From the NCBI GenBank assembly GCA_016801885.1, contig CM028897.1, positions 18,101,501-18,165,500 of the forward strand: DNA of 64,000 nucleotides, read 5' to 3'. The first letter of the stretch is position 1. Each line of letters opens with the position of its first letter. The notes under the pieces are model-generated. The model was not told the DNA's origin, made no database searches, and was given only the letters and a program-made list of their open reading frames with translations. The stretch comes from Toxotes chatareus. Lineage: Eukaryota > Chordata > Actinopteri > Toxotidae. Shown piece by piece: positions 13,548 to 24,975 of this stretch. A program made the position numbers and the translations under genes.

Positions 13548-15027
13548 CTGATGGTTTGAGGATTTCAGGGGGAAAGGGACAATGGGGGTGAGGATTTAGC
13601 AGCGAGGGTGAGGGGGATTGAGTGCATTAGTGAGTGCATGTGTGTGTCGGTGTGTGTCGTTGGGATTGAGGGGAGCTGACCCATAAAAAGCAGACAGACA
13701 CACCCTGAGCAGGAGTCAGCCGTCTTATCATCCCTCCTCCCTATTATTCTAAATTTATTTAATAAATCATCTGAAGTTGAATAAATACACCAATGTTGAA
13801 AATGTGAATATCTGCACAATAAATAAAAGTTAGGACATTGTCTCCTGGAAATCATTTTTTATAGGCAACTAATTTGTAATGGCAAATGCATTTTGAAGGA
13901 AATCTAATTGTATCTAATTGCAACCAGATTGTGTTTTCTATTAAAGTAATGAGGAAACGTTAATTGTTTATTTGGAAAGTTGCACATATGTTGATACTTT
14001 TCTGAATACCTCAGTAAAATGTTCACAGACCATCTATTTGTCCATCAAAATGTGTGATCTATACAGTATCCAGTCACGACTTCAGTGGCTAAACTTCTTT
14101 TGATTATGTTTAGGAGCTGGTGTTAAAGTCGTGTGCTTTTAGACTTGAACAGTTAAGCAGTATATTAACATAATTTCTAAGAGACGGGGTTGCCATAGTT
14201 GCCCGAAGGTGTTTTCTGTATCATTTTATGAACAAAGGGCATCAGGGCTCTGTTTGGTGAAATTCCCCACACAAATCATATGCCACGGTTTAAATTGCTA
14301 TTTAAACCATTATGTTAGCAGTTAATGGGGATTGGCCGCACTTTCCTCTGAAGTGCCCCTGCATTTCAAGATTTTCCAACATCATTTCTGAAGATGTGAA
14401 CCTGCAGTTTATTTGCTAAAGGCTGTCTGTTGCGCTGCGGAAAGCAAATTAACCACTCACTAAGTAAGCTTAGTAAGAACTTATTTTACCACATGACTCT
14501 TCATTAAACCCAGCTTCACTTACCAGACACAAATTCATAAATTCTGGGTAATTAGTGTCAAATGTAAGTAAATAAGTAAATACTGACTCAGGGTCCAGTG
14601 AATGTCTCCATATGGTCTGTTCTGACCATGAAATACAGTTGAAAGCTCTTGAATCTGGTTTATCACTGCATTCCCACAATACTGCTGGACCCCAAAGGAT
14701 AGTTTAAACAAAAAAAAAAAAGGATCAGAATTGATGTAACAGAACCAGAGATATCATATTTTTTTATTCCATGTATTTATCAAAACCTGGCACCTACATT
14801 ACCCACAAGTCAACTCATCTGTCGACAGTTCGGTCAGAGAGTCTGGTGTGTGATGATAGTAGCAGCTAATATAGCCTCAAGCAAAGACGAGGAGTGGGTG
14901 ACAGAAGTCTGCTGAATTCACTTCTTTCTAACTCCATACCCCCACATATTTTTTCATTTTCAGATTGTAGTCTTCAGCCCCAAATAACTATAAATAGCCT
15001 CTGAAGGCTTTATATGACCTCTTTTTA

Positions 15028-15059
15028 TTTGTTTGTTTGTTTGTTTGTTTGTTTGTTTA
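15028..15059. repeat. (TTTG)n tetranucleotide microsatellite
   Basis: About seven uninterrupted copies of the TTTG/GTTT unit. Confidence 0.95.
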
Positions 15060-15668
15060 TGGGCCAGTTCAGTGTTTTCTTTCCGGTCATACCAGACTAA
15101 GTAATGGTGTAACACAAAAGTCAACAAAAGTCCCTACATTTATTAGCAGCATTATTCAGCAAAAGTGTTTTCTTGCTTATGAATCAAACTTTCTGTTTGA
15201 AAGAGGACAGATGTGTCATTTGAAACAATGACACATCATGTCACACACAGTTTATGTTGCTATATACAGTTGCCTCACAGCACACTGTGGATTGGTATTG
15301 GGATGTTGGGATGTGAGAGGGATGAGATGGATAAAAGAAATAAAAGGTAGCCTGGGATAGACGGGGGGTGGGGGTGGTTGGAGGGCACTGACAGGGTGAA
15401 AAAAGTGAGAGCCCCGCTGTAGCTCCTGTTTTCTATTATTCATGAGTTACAAGAAGCAGCAGAGGGGAAGGAGGAGAAGAGATTGTAGCTTTCTGTCTTT
15501 CCCTTGAAAATAGCCTACTGTTGGACCATCTGTCTGCTCTGTCTCTACCGCCTACCTTTTAATCTCTTTCACTCTCTCTCCAGGTCTCGATGATCTTCTA
15601 TCATTCACTTGTCTCTCTTTGTCTTTTCTCGCAGATTTAAACATTAACGTTTTTGTACACATATCCCA

Positions 15669-16179
15669 GAGGCAGAACTCCTCCAGGAGACTGAAAAACT
15701 TGAAGTGATCTAATTAAAACCTAATAGTCAGAGAGCCAGCTGTAGTTCCTCTGGCCAAGGAGAGACTACAAAGCAAAGAGGCAATACAGCATGCTAAGAA
15801 TCTGGAAACTAGTCTTGCAGCTAACGGGAAAAAAAAAGAACAATTTACCGCTGGTTTGATACAAGATAATAATGATAGATAATGTTAATATGGTCTTATG
15901 ACTAATATTGGTAATCTGACAAGTGTTTTTTATTTGCCATTTGTTGGGGGATTTCTCAGTGTTTATTTAGTCTGGAGCAGTTGTAGGAAGCAGCCATGAA
16001 GATAAAAAACTACCAGCTTTAACCAGATAGCCTTTCTGCACAGTACGGTAGTGCCGGAGGCAGAGCTGCTCTCAGAGGCTAAAAAAGTAATCAGATTAAA
16101 GCCTAATGGTCAGAGCCAAAGGACTGCAGTTCTTGTGGCTGAGCAAAGACAACATGCTAAGAACTGAAAAAAGCTAGCA
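15669..16179. repeat. Imperfect direct duplication (two copies about 390 bp apart)
   Basis: Copy A is about 15669-15825 and copy B about 16057-16179. Both start GAGGCAGA, and share in order the words ATTAAA-CCTAAT-GTCAGAG, GTTC-T-TGGC, AGAC-ACA, CATGCTAAGAA and CTGAAA/CTGGAA. Copy B has a short internal deletion. The unit is not recognised. It ends just before the decayed Tc1-like element, so it may be part of another repeat that was duplicated or inserted twice. Confidence 0.7.
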
Positions 16180-16189
16180 TCACTTGCTA

Positions 16190-16735
16190 TAGACCCAGGC
16201 TACATTTTTCAGATCTTCACCTAGTCCAGTTTTGATGAGCCTGTGTCCACTGCAGCCCCAGATCTCTGTTCTCGGCTGTGACAGGAGTGAAACCTGACAT
16301 GGTCTTCTGCTGTTGTAGCCCATCCGCCTTAAAATGTTGTTCATTTTGATTCATTGTGGTCTTTTCTGTCAGCTGCAACCAGTCTGGCCATTCTACTCTG
16401 ACCTCTCTCATCAACAAGACGTTTCCGTCTCCAGATCTGCTGCTCGCTGCATGGCTTTGTTTTTGGCTTCTGAGTAAAACTCTAGAGAATGTTGTGTGTG
16501 AAAATCCCAGGAGATCATCTGGAGCCCATCTGGCACCAACAATCATACCACGGTCAAAGTCACTGAGATCACATTTTTTCTCTTCGTTCTGATGTTTGAT
16601 GCGAACACTAACTGAAGCTCCTGGTCTGAATCTGCAGGTTTTTATACATTGCGCTGCTGCCACATAGTCATCCTGATGGGAAAATAGCTTGAATAAGCAG
16701 GTGTTCCTAATGAAGTGCTCAGTGAGTGTGGTACT
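16190..16735 (-). mobile_element. Decayed Tc1/mariner-like DNA transposon, 5' part with transposase remnant
   Basis: Read on the minus strand, the copy starts with a terminal sequence containing CACTCACTGAGCACTT then CATTAGGAACACCTG (about 16699-16735), which I recognise as the end of a Tc1-like family common in teleosts. It then encodes a degraded N-terminal DNA-binding region of the transposase: CDLSDFDRGMIVGARW is followed by a lesion and then DLLGFSHTTFSRVLL, the helix-turn-helix part of the family. A large internal deletion joins this to a later piece (QWTQAHQNWT), and the sequence stops before the catalytic DDE core. A 184-codon frame spans it by chance. There is no second terminal repeat. 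It is a dead, truncated fossil. Confidence 0.85.
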
Positions 16736-16771
16736 TACAGAGGTGCATACAAGACAAAACAAAAAAGGCAA
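16217..16771 (-). pseudogene. Tc1-like transposase pseudogene fragment
   Basis: This open frame covers the remnant described for the Tc1-like element. The paired/HTH-type DNA-binding segment is partly readable, but half of the DNA-binding region and the whole catalytic domain are missing. The first 30 or so codons come from the terminal repeat and flanking DNA. A full transposase of this group is about 340 residues, so this 184-codon frame cannot be active. Confidence 0.8.
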
Positions 16772-19140
16772 CCAAGCTGTCTAAAAATCTTCTACTTTAT
16801 TCAATAAGATAAATGTTTTTGTAAAACATTCAATAAAAAATGATCTTTAATTTATTGCTCATTGCCATCTTTACTCTAGGACTTGATCTGATGCATAATA
16901 ATTTTTTCAAAGCACTCTCACAAGGATTATGTTGCTAGATATTTAGACAAGGTTTTATGCTGTCATTATAATAGTAATAACATACATACATACGCATGTT
17001 CTGGTTATATAAAAACAAACCAAACAAGTAAAGTTACAGTAGCCAGACAGAAAAAAAAAAAAACCAAACAGACCAGGGACAGGCGGAATCAGGAATCCTC
17101 TCACGTACTTCGTTTTGGGCCATTGTGAAACAGCATTTGTTGCTTTACCAGTGGTGGTGGTGTAAGAACTAAGACAGCTTTAAACCTTTAAATCCAAAAG
17201 TCATGTTGGAAGAGGGAATAAACTTAAGCCTAACATTGGAAAAGCTACAAACGTGTGACGTGAACTAAAGTTCTTTGTACCGTGGAGGCCATTTTACAAG
17301 ACCCCCCTTCATGCATTTATCATGAAACTACAAGGCTATATTTTAAAGCTATCATTTTGTCAGCTAGTTAACATGCATCGGACTTTCCAACAACTAAACT
17401 ATTAAAACCAAATAAAACATAATGTTAAAACAACAGAGCCTCTCATTAAACCATGGGATTTCCGTTTTGAGTATTGTTGCAAATACACTTAGGCTTGTAC
17501 TGGACAACCTAAATTCACTGGCCTCACTTCAGGCTCAGTGATAGAGTTTTACATAATAAGTTGATATTTTCTTCCCCAAAAGCATTTTAAGAAATGTGAA
17601 ACACATGTGAATTGGATGCAATCTTTGCCACTCAGGACCCCATGATTGTTCTAACTGAGCTTTTTCTTTTTTTTTCCTAAATGAGGAAAATTAAATATTT
17701 GTGGTTACACATAATAGGACCAAAGTCCTCCAAGCACTGAGTAGTCTTTAGGGAACTGGGTCATCTTGTAGAAAACGTATATAATGAGACTCATTACAGT
17801 ACTGAGATGATGTGAGGCTCCCCTGTCCCCAAGTCATTTAGAGAATCCCACATCCTTGCCACTCCTCCTCTCATACACATTCCCACTAAGCAGTGTGTGT
17901 GTGTGTGTGTGTGTGTTAATCCACATGGGAGCCTAATGTCCAAATTTATGGACTTTTTTAAAAACATGCACACAAAACCCACAGTCACATGCACGCACGC
18001 ACACACAGACCAGCTCTGAGATCAGCGGTGATGTTCAGACCTCATGCCACATATTTACATTCTTATATTAAGGAAATTGTGTACAAGGCAGTAGTTGATG
18101 GTGACCTGGCAAGGTGTAGTAGTTTCTGAGTGCAGACATCGGAAACAAAAACTATAGGTGTGAGAAAGGTCTCATCAATAAATAAATAAATAAATAAACC
18201 AAGTCTTGATCAATAAGTTAATAAGTTAAAGGGGTCCGTCTGTACATGTGTGGAGAGAGACAGCGTGTGTGTGTGTGTGCATGTTTTGTACGCATGTTGT
18301 TTGTGTGTTGCCTCAGGGTCTGTAGCTAAGGAGGAGAATGAACAGAAATCTCAGCCCCCTCCAGAGACCCAGAGCTTCGTTCTGCTCTGGCAACACAAAC
18401 AGAGCTGCTATGACACTCGCTGACCTAATGACACTGAAGCAAAACAACACTGGCTGCAGATCTCTCTCTCTCTCTCTCTCTTCAGAATGTAAATTTGATA
18501 AACATGCATTACGAGTTGCGAAAATCAAAGCTATGAAAAACTGTGTGAGTCAGACTGGGAAGATAGCGTTGAAAGCTGAAGATGTTGTCGTGATGAACTT
18601 TTCTTGGGTTCATGCGTGTTGTTTATTCCATGTAAGGGTTTCAGTTCGAGATGACTGGTGGTAAAGTTAGTCTTGTGAGACGTTTTGTGAATGTTTCAGA
18701 CCTTCTCTTAAGATGTCAGTATGCTTCGTCTGAACCCCCCCCACATCTTTTTGCCATGGGAATGGGGCGTGTCCAACAAGTTTTGTAACTTTCCAAAGCC
18801 TAAAAGTACGTCCACTTCCCCAGATGAGAAACTAAGCAGGGTTTTAACTTTTCTCTCAAGATGTTTTTTTTTTCATTCTTACGTTGCCATGTTCAACAGC
18901 ACGAATGACTTAGAGGAAATATTGTCTGAAAGCCCTTCTCTACGACAGCAGGCTTTTTACCCTGTGGCCTTTCAGAACAGCTACAAACACTTTTGCTGTC
19001 TAATGTCACAATACGATGAGCGAATTAGTTCCAAGCATACTGACATCTTTAAACAATGAATAAACTTGTTTCCATATGACAAATCCTTGGAATTTATTTT
19101 TTTTTTATCTTTAAAAGATCAGATCTGTAACACTCCTGTT
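16772..19140. other. Gene-free stretch with simple repeats
   Basis: No exon with plausible splice sites and domain resemblance was found. It holds a (TG)n at about 17894-17915, an (AATA)n at 18178-18199, a TG run near 18264-18279 and a (TC)n near 18462-18480. The rest is unique AT-rich sequence. Confidence 0.5.
18178..18199. repeat. (AATA)n microsatellite
   Basis: Five or more AATA/TAAA units in a row. Confidence 0.9.
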
Positions 19141-19147
19141 TGTCAAT

Positions 19148-20023
19148 TAAGTTTGTGGTTAACATATTACAAGTGTAGTGAAATCAGTCAATAATAAACA
19201 TTTGTAATTAGTAAATGCATCATAAGAACCTATAAAGACCTAAAATTGGTAGTAGGGATTATTCATACTGTTACAAAGGCTTAGCCATATAATGTATTAC
19301 AACTGCCCCCATGCTGAATGGGAAATGCCTTGAATGCAGACAAAGGTTGTGTTTACACTTAGTCATTTCATGCATCTTGGGTGCATAGCTATCAAATATC
19401 AAAAAAGCTGTGTGGAAATGCATCCAAGGAGCATTCAAGATGGACTAAAATCTCATTTATAAATACAATTCAGCTTCAGGCTCATTGCCACCACCCTCTG
19501 ATCTGGGGCAGAGCCAACTCTGATTTACATGTAGCCAGGGGAAACCAAGACAGACTCAGATTTGTGATCTGGCTCATGGAGATGCATATATTTAGCCAAG
19601 TGTAAAAAAAATGGCATTAAACTGCATCTGGATTTAACTGAGATACAAGACACTTGTAATGGTAAGTGTAACCAAGAAATTGTCCAAAAAACTTAATGAT
19701 GAAGCACAAGCATCTTACTTTACTTAAGGCAAGCAAATATATATGAAGACGTAATCATTATATACTATGTGTCTTAATGTACTATACATGCAGGTTGTGT
19801 ATGACTTATAAGGCCCATTTCTAACTTGATTTCTAATTTAATAAAACATTAAAAGTATTGTTTGTAAACCAACATAAGCAAATCCTTGATTTATAAGTAT
19901 ACTGTATGTAAAAATGATCTTCATTTAATTATAAATCATTATAGGTTCTTATGTACAACTTCATTTAGTTCTAATGAGGTGTTAACAGCTTTATTGTAAT
20001 TATTTTGTCAACCACAGACTTGA
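19148..20023. mobile_element. Inverted-repeat element of about 0.88 kb, probably non-autonomous DNA transposon
   Basis: The left arm (about 19148-19235) carries AAGTTTGTGGTTAACA, ATTACAA and, further in, CATAAGAACCTATAA. The reverse complement of the right arm (about 19935-20023) carries AAGTCTGTGGTTGACA, ATTACAA and CATAAGAACCTATAA in the same order and similar spacing. The roughly 700 bp between the arms has no coding potential. Arms of about 90 bp with an empty middle suggest a MITE or foldback element. Target-site duplications were not clear by eye. It sits just downstream of the gng13 3' end. Confidence 0.6.
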
Positions 20024-20044
20024 TCTCCACTCAGTTTGACAGTG

Positions 20045-20549
20045 AGAATTTGACTCTACAGTTTATTCCAGCTCATGAGTTCATCAGAAATGGAAGAAAT
20101 AAAAACTTCTGTGCTCTGAATGAAGAGTGAAAGAGGGTAAGAAAGCTTGTGACTGACAGCTGCATAAATAATTTGTTGTGTCTATACAGAGACATGTAGT
20201 AGGAGTATTGATCATAGTCGTCATATCATAGTAATGATGTATTGCCGTGGCAGGATTACACTTGCAGCGAATGTGCGGCAGTCAGAGAAAAACCCAAAGT
20301 TTTGGAATTAAAGTGTGTGAGTGTGTGTATCTCTGTCAGAGTGTGTTTCAGTGTTTCAGTTGGGGTGTGTGCTCAGGAGAGGTTGGGGGATATCAGCTGT
20401 TGTACATTCATGGTGAGAGGTTAGGTGGTGCTGTCCCGCCATGGCCTTCACAGGCAGGGGGAGGGCAGGTTCAGGGGTCATCTGTAGGTGTGTGTTGGTC
20501 AGTGTGGTTTAAGTTGAAAGGTCATGGCAGGGTGGGCGGGCGGTTTCTT
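20045..20549 (-). other. gng13: Probable 3'UTR of gng13
   Basis: The first minus-strand AATAAA downstream of the stop that I noticed is at 20062-20067, about 480 bases after the TAG. The 3' end is inferred from this signal only. The inverted-repeat element begins right after it. Confidence 0.35.
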
Positions 20550-21719
20550 CTAGAGGAGAATGCATTTTCCTTTCTCCACCCACGGATTGTTCTTCATCAG
20601 CTCCGGGTTCAGGAAGGGATCCTCTGGGACGCCGTCCTCTATCCACTTTACCAAACTTTGAGGAGAGACAGAAACATTTTTTAAATTCCAGAGAAAGTTT
20701 ATTACCACAATCCATCCTCTATCAACTCTCTTCTTTTCCAAACAAGGCAAAGAAAAATCTGGTTGTACTGAAATTATCAAGTGTGTTTTGTTACTTAGGA
20801 ATTTAATTTGCATCTGTAAAAGTAAGAATGTGTTATTCCTTCTCCCAAAAATGATATTTCTCACTTAAAATTCTGTTAAATATCCTTAAGTAAGAGTCCT
20901 TCTACTTGAGCAAGAAAACGCACTCTTTCCATCACTGCTTTTTCTTATTTCATCAGTTGTTGTTTTTTCCCCCCATATATTCACAAAACTTTTAAGCAGG
21001 GTTTCTAAAAATTGACCCTGAATATTTAGGTACTCTACATGAAAAACAGCATTAGTCAAAAGACAGTCCACTCTCAGCGGTGCTGATGAAGCCTCAGATG
21101 AGAGTTCCCTTGATTGGTCCTTAATCTACTGGCTCTGCAGTGAGAGCATGAGACAGACAAAGAGAAGAGCTGCACAGAACTTAATGATGGCTGCAGCTCT
21201 GCTAAATGCTTAGATGTGCTTGTGGCTATGACAGAAGCCTTCAAGGCAGCTTTGGTTAATGAAGTCATGTCTTATCATATTGTGCTGGAATGATTAATGC
21301 TGTCAAAACCAAAATCATTACATTTGTTTCATCGTAGTATTCATTACAACAGTAACAGATATGTATTGGTTTTTGTTGGTGTATAACTCAATAAACCACC
21401 AACAGCTGTATAACAAGCGAGTAAGTGGGCCTTGAGTTGAGATTGTTTTGTCAACTAAGGATAATACTATTACAGTTTTTGTGTTTTCCGGTGTGCTCAA
21501 TGTATTTAGCAAAAACAAGGGTATTTTATTTTTCACATCAGAAGTACTTGTTTTTGTCCTGTGCAAAGCAGTTTTTCGGGGGTTGAACTCTGTGCAGAGC
21601 TATTATGGACTAGCTACTCACTCAGTCACTGTTTTGGATGACTTCTCTCGTTTGAAGGCCAGCTGGTACTTGAGGCTCTCCACCTCCTTCTTCATCTGGG
21701 GCAGGTCCATCTCATCCAT
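20550..21719 (-). CDS. gng13: Guanine nucleotide-binding protein gamma-13 subunit
   Basis: G-gamma-13 pairs with a G-beta subunit on the inner plasma membrane. In mammals it works in taste-cell, olfactory and retinal ON-bipolar signalling. Two coding exons: 21622-21719 (32 codons plus two bases) and 20550-20655, joined as GA|T (Asp). The product is 67 residues, the same length as human GNG13. It starts MDEMDLPQMKKEVESLKYQL, an N-terminal helix that forms the coiled coil with G-beta. It continues with KWIEDGVPEDPFLNP and NNPWVEKGKC, the family's hallmark NPF/NPW region. It ends in the CaaX box CILL; Leu in the last place predicts geranylgeranylation of that Cys. The ATG at 21719 has a good context (ACCATGG). 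Its exon starts at 21748 after a pyrimidine-rich acceptor, so 29 bases of 5'UTR are visible there. No key residue is missing. Confidence 0.96.
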
Positions 21720-22728
21720 GGTTGCAGCTTGATGTAGGGCTTTTCTACCTGTACACAGCAAGAGGAGGATAGAGTTCTATTTATACAGTACACAGCGCTG
21801 TTAAATAGTAGGCAGACACACTCAATACAACTCTGCCCTGCAGCAAGAACACCACAAAGTACATCTGATTTATAACCGCTGCTTAGAGATTCCACCTACA
21901 GGAGGGACGAACAGGAGGCTGTTGAATTCATAGAGTATAACCAAGTGCTGCCAAAATTGGCAGGTCCACGTAACAGCACAGGATATATTCATTTATCCAC
22001 TTTGGTGTCCTTTGGGTTTCCACTTCAGGAAAAGTTCCGTAGCTTAGATAAATATGCCACATGCAATTAGGTGTTGAGTTGATTTTCAATACCCGATGAG
22101 AAGGACATGAGAAAATGTTTTGCTTCTGTACCTAAAAACAAGAAAAAGGACACCATGTACTTGTGCTATGTCCCATTTCTTTCTATTCACCCTCAACCCT
22201 CCCCCTTCTCAGTCTTATGGAGTGTGCTTCTGAAATGTAATGGTGTCCCAACACAAGGGTTCACTCTGGCCGTTTAGCCTTCCCCTTCCCCATCCCACTG
22301 CTGCAAGAACTAAAAAAAAAAAAAAAAAAATCTAAAATCTTTGTTAAAATCTTTCCCAGCCAGGGTTACTGGAACCCCAGGAGGCACTTCTGTAGTTGCA
22401 GGGGTACATGGGGAAATTGTGGAGTAGCTCAACTAATTTAAATATAATATAAATTACTCCTGAAGCTGTCTGGCTTAGAGACACACACCATGTTTCACTT
22501 CATCATTCATTTATTACTCTTCCTCACCTCTCACGTACAACATCTTGTACATAACACCACCATTTCCTATAGTGCTCTCAGTCTGCAACAGCCTGACATA
22601 ACAACAAAGTGGCCCACTCACTATTGTCATTGGTTTTTACAGGTTGTTTCTCTTCTGCTAGAGTACATGTGTCATGTAATGCTTAAAGAGAGCCACAGAA
22701 CAGGCTCTTGTCATTTAATGGCCTCAGT

Positions 22729-22766
22729 GAGATAAGGGATAAAGCAGACACTTTATCCCTTATCTC
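22729..22766. repeat. Perfect 16-bp hairpin with 6-base loop
   Basis: Left arm GAGATAAGGGATAAAG (22729-22744), loop CAGACA, right arm CTTTATCCCTTATCTC (22751-22766). All 16 pairs match. Confidence 0.95.
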
Positions 22767-23232
22767 CTTTACACCTGACAGGAAACCTGTCACAAGGAGG
22801 GAGAGGACACAAGCTAGTATATTTACTCCAGTGCAAAATATATACGATATAATTAGTATTGTCCTTGATATGTTTTATCATGTGCTACTCTTTCCATTAG
22901 CGCAGGTTCTGTATATGACACCAGCACTTCTCAGGTCTTCTGAAGATTAGATTTTCCATACAAATCTTGTGCAGAAACTACTGTAGAATCTGAGCCACCC
23001 ACCCAGCATATGATCAGTTCTCCCCTTACACAACCTGTACAGATTAAAGTGATATGCACTTTAACAGGTACATATCCATTTCGTTTGGCACTGCAAGTTA
23101 GTAGGAGGAAATGCAATTAGCGAGACAAAATCCATTCTATGGAGACAAAACGGCGCATGATATCATGTCATACTGTATTAGCTGTAATTAAAGTTGAATA
23201 TTTAGCACTGTACGACAAAATGTACAGGACTG

Positions 23233-23269
23233 TATTCATTACCTATACTATCTGTATAGGTAATGAATA
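23233..23269. repeat. Perfect 16-bp hairpin with 5-base loop
   Basis: Left arm TATTCATTACCTATAC (23233-23248), loop TATCT, right arm GTATAGGTAATGAATA (23254-23269). All 16 pairs match. Confidence 0.95.
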
Positions 23270-24744
23270 AATAAACGTGTGGAATTGTGGAAAGTAAAAT
23301 CGTGATGTGGAGTTATATGAGATTCAGGCTTCTAGACTATGTTACAGGAAGAAAGGCACATGTGACCACGTCATAGTCACTGCTAGCCACAGCCAGCTGC
23401 AGGTGTGCACTTCTGCATAAATGCACCGTGGTATCCAGATTAGCTCAAACGTCAGCTGAGCCATAGAGATTATTCTCAATTTGGTTTTAGTATCTTAGAA
23501 TGATGATTTCTACATTAAATTGATAGCTCTTTATTTATTTCTCCTTTCCACTCTTTGGAAAAGATGCTCTCTAAATAAATTCTTATTTTGAAATTATTTA
23601 GCCAGAGCCCAGCTAGCTGTTTCCACCTGTATTAACATTGAGCTGAGCTAGACATGTCCTGACTTTAGCTACTCAGGGCACAGATATGAGTGTGGTGTCA
23701 GTCTTATCACCTCCCTCACACAAAGAAAATGAATAAATATTTATTTCCCTACATGTCAAACTACTTAAAAACACAGTGTGTTTTTATAGCCCCCTCTGGC
23801 ACACATACATATTTAGTTTTGAAAGTTTAGAATGAAATTAAATGTATTTTGGGCCAGTTTGTACTTATATCTCATATATGTTCGAAACAGAAAATACTAT
23901 ATCCTATAGGCTCTATACAAATAATTAATAAGTCAAACTCTTTTTGAGTCCAACATGCCAGTGGTCAACTCTCTACAGCAATGTTGTCTTCATTTTCTTC
24001 TGCTGCATCTTTTTCTTTGTCTGTTCCTCCCTCCTGCTCTCTCGCACTCCCCACCCACGCTCTGTGTCCTCTATACTCTCTCAATAATACTCTTCCCCTC
24101 TCGTGTGTGTACTTGTGTGTTGTGCGTGGCCGTGTGAGTCATTTGAAGATTCGGGGGAGCCGAGTGCTTGTCTAGCCTGCACTCAGAATTGATCTCACTG
24201 AGGTGCTTCAACACAGAAACAACAATGGTATTTTTAAGGGACATTAAATTATACTTGATATTATGCAATTGTTCATTATTACAGTTTAGTGAGTGAGAGG
24301 GCATTTTGAGGCAGGAAATAGCAGCTCTGAATTCAATAACTACTTCACCGCATGGTCAGGATGCTAATGAATATAAACTATTTCAATACAGTCACAATTT
24401 GTTGTATTTTTTATGTTTAAGTGGCTCTCAAACTCTCTTCTTGTATTGTTACCGAAATGAACTGTATAAGAATCTAATAATACAAAAACATGTCTGCTTT
24501 TATTGTACATATTTCCAATAATGTCCCTTCATAATGATCCACACCAGAATACAGTTTAATTATTGTCTTAAATTGTTAAACAAGGTGCAAACAACTAACA
24601 TTTCTCCGCAGGTTTCTACTCACACCTTCTACAGAATCAAACAAAGACACAGTGTGCGTCAATATGTTAGTCGTTTGCACCTTATCAATAAATCGCTTAA
24701 GTGAACCGTGTGCTCCAGGATCTTATTTGGGTTCAGCCATTGAA

Positions 24745-24975
24745 AAGCGACCCATTTAACTGATTATAGTTATATGAGAAGAAAAATAACACTTTCATGT
24801 TTGAATGGTAAATGTGAAGCTATAAGGCTACAACTAGCTGCGCATTAGCTTAACAGCATAAGAATTTAATCAATTTTGAATGGCTTTGCCTGAAGCTGCT
24901 GTATCGCCCTGTTTCCTGTCATTATGCTAAGCTAAGCTAACCTGCTGGCTGTAGCTTCACAGACATAAGATTTCT
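24745..24975. repeat. Foldback percomorph repeat copy
   Basis: The left part reads GTGAAGCTATAAGGCTACAA, then AGCTGCGCATTAGCTTA. The right part contains ATGCTAAGCTAAGCTAACC then TGGCTGTAGCTTCAC, which is the same unit in reverse complement. The copy is therefore palindromic in itself. Other copies are listed near 33.0 and 59.0 kb. Confidence 0.6.

Larger units (their letters stand above)
2831..15660. other. Gene-free stretch between the RAD23-like gene and gng13: microsatellites and repeat fragments
   Basis: No multi-exon gene could be built on either strand. The open frames here are short, lack domain resemblance, and many are translations of TG/CA/GA or TC-rich simple repeats. Contents that can be named: a foldback-repeat fragment (about 4515-4625), microsatellites at about 7162, 7305, 8231, 12925, 13136, 13504 and 15028, and a short fragment of the element also seen at 40 kb (about 9921-10005). 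TC/GA-rich tracts occupy 5640-6000 and 8640-8890. An RFX-like X-box lies at 8096-8109. Distal enhancers could be present, but nothing in the sequence alone proves one. Confidence 0.55.

Noticed and set aside
20247..20684. 145-codon plus-strand open frame
   Set aside because: It is the complementary strand of gng13's second coding exon and 3'UTR.
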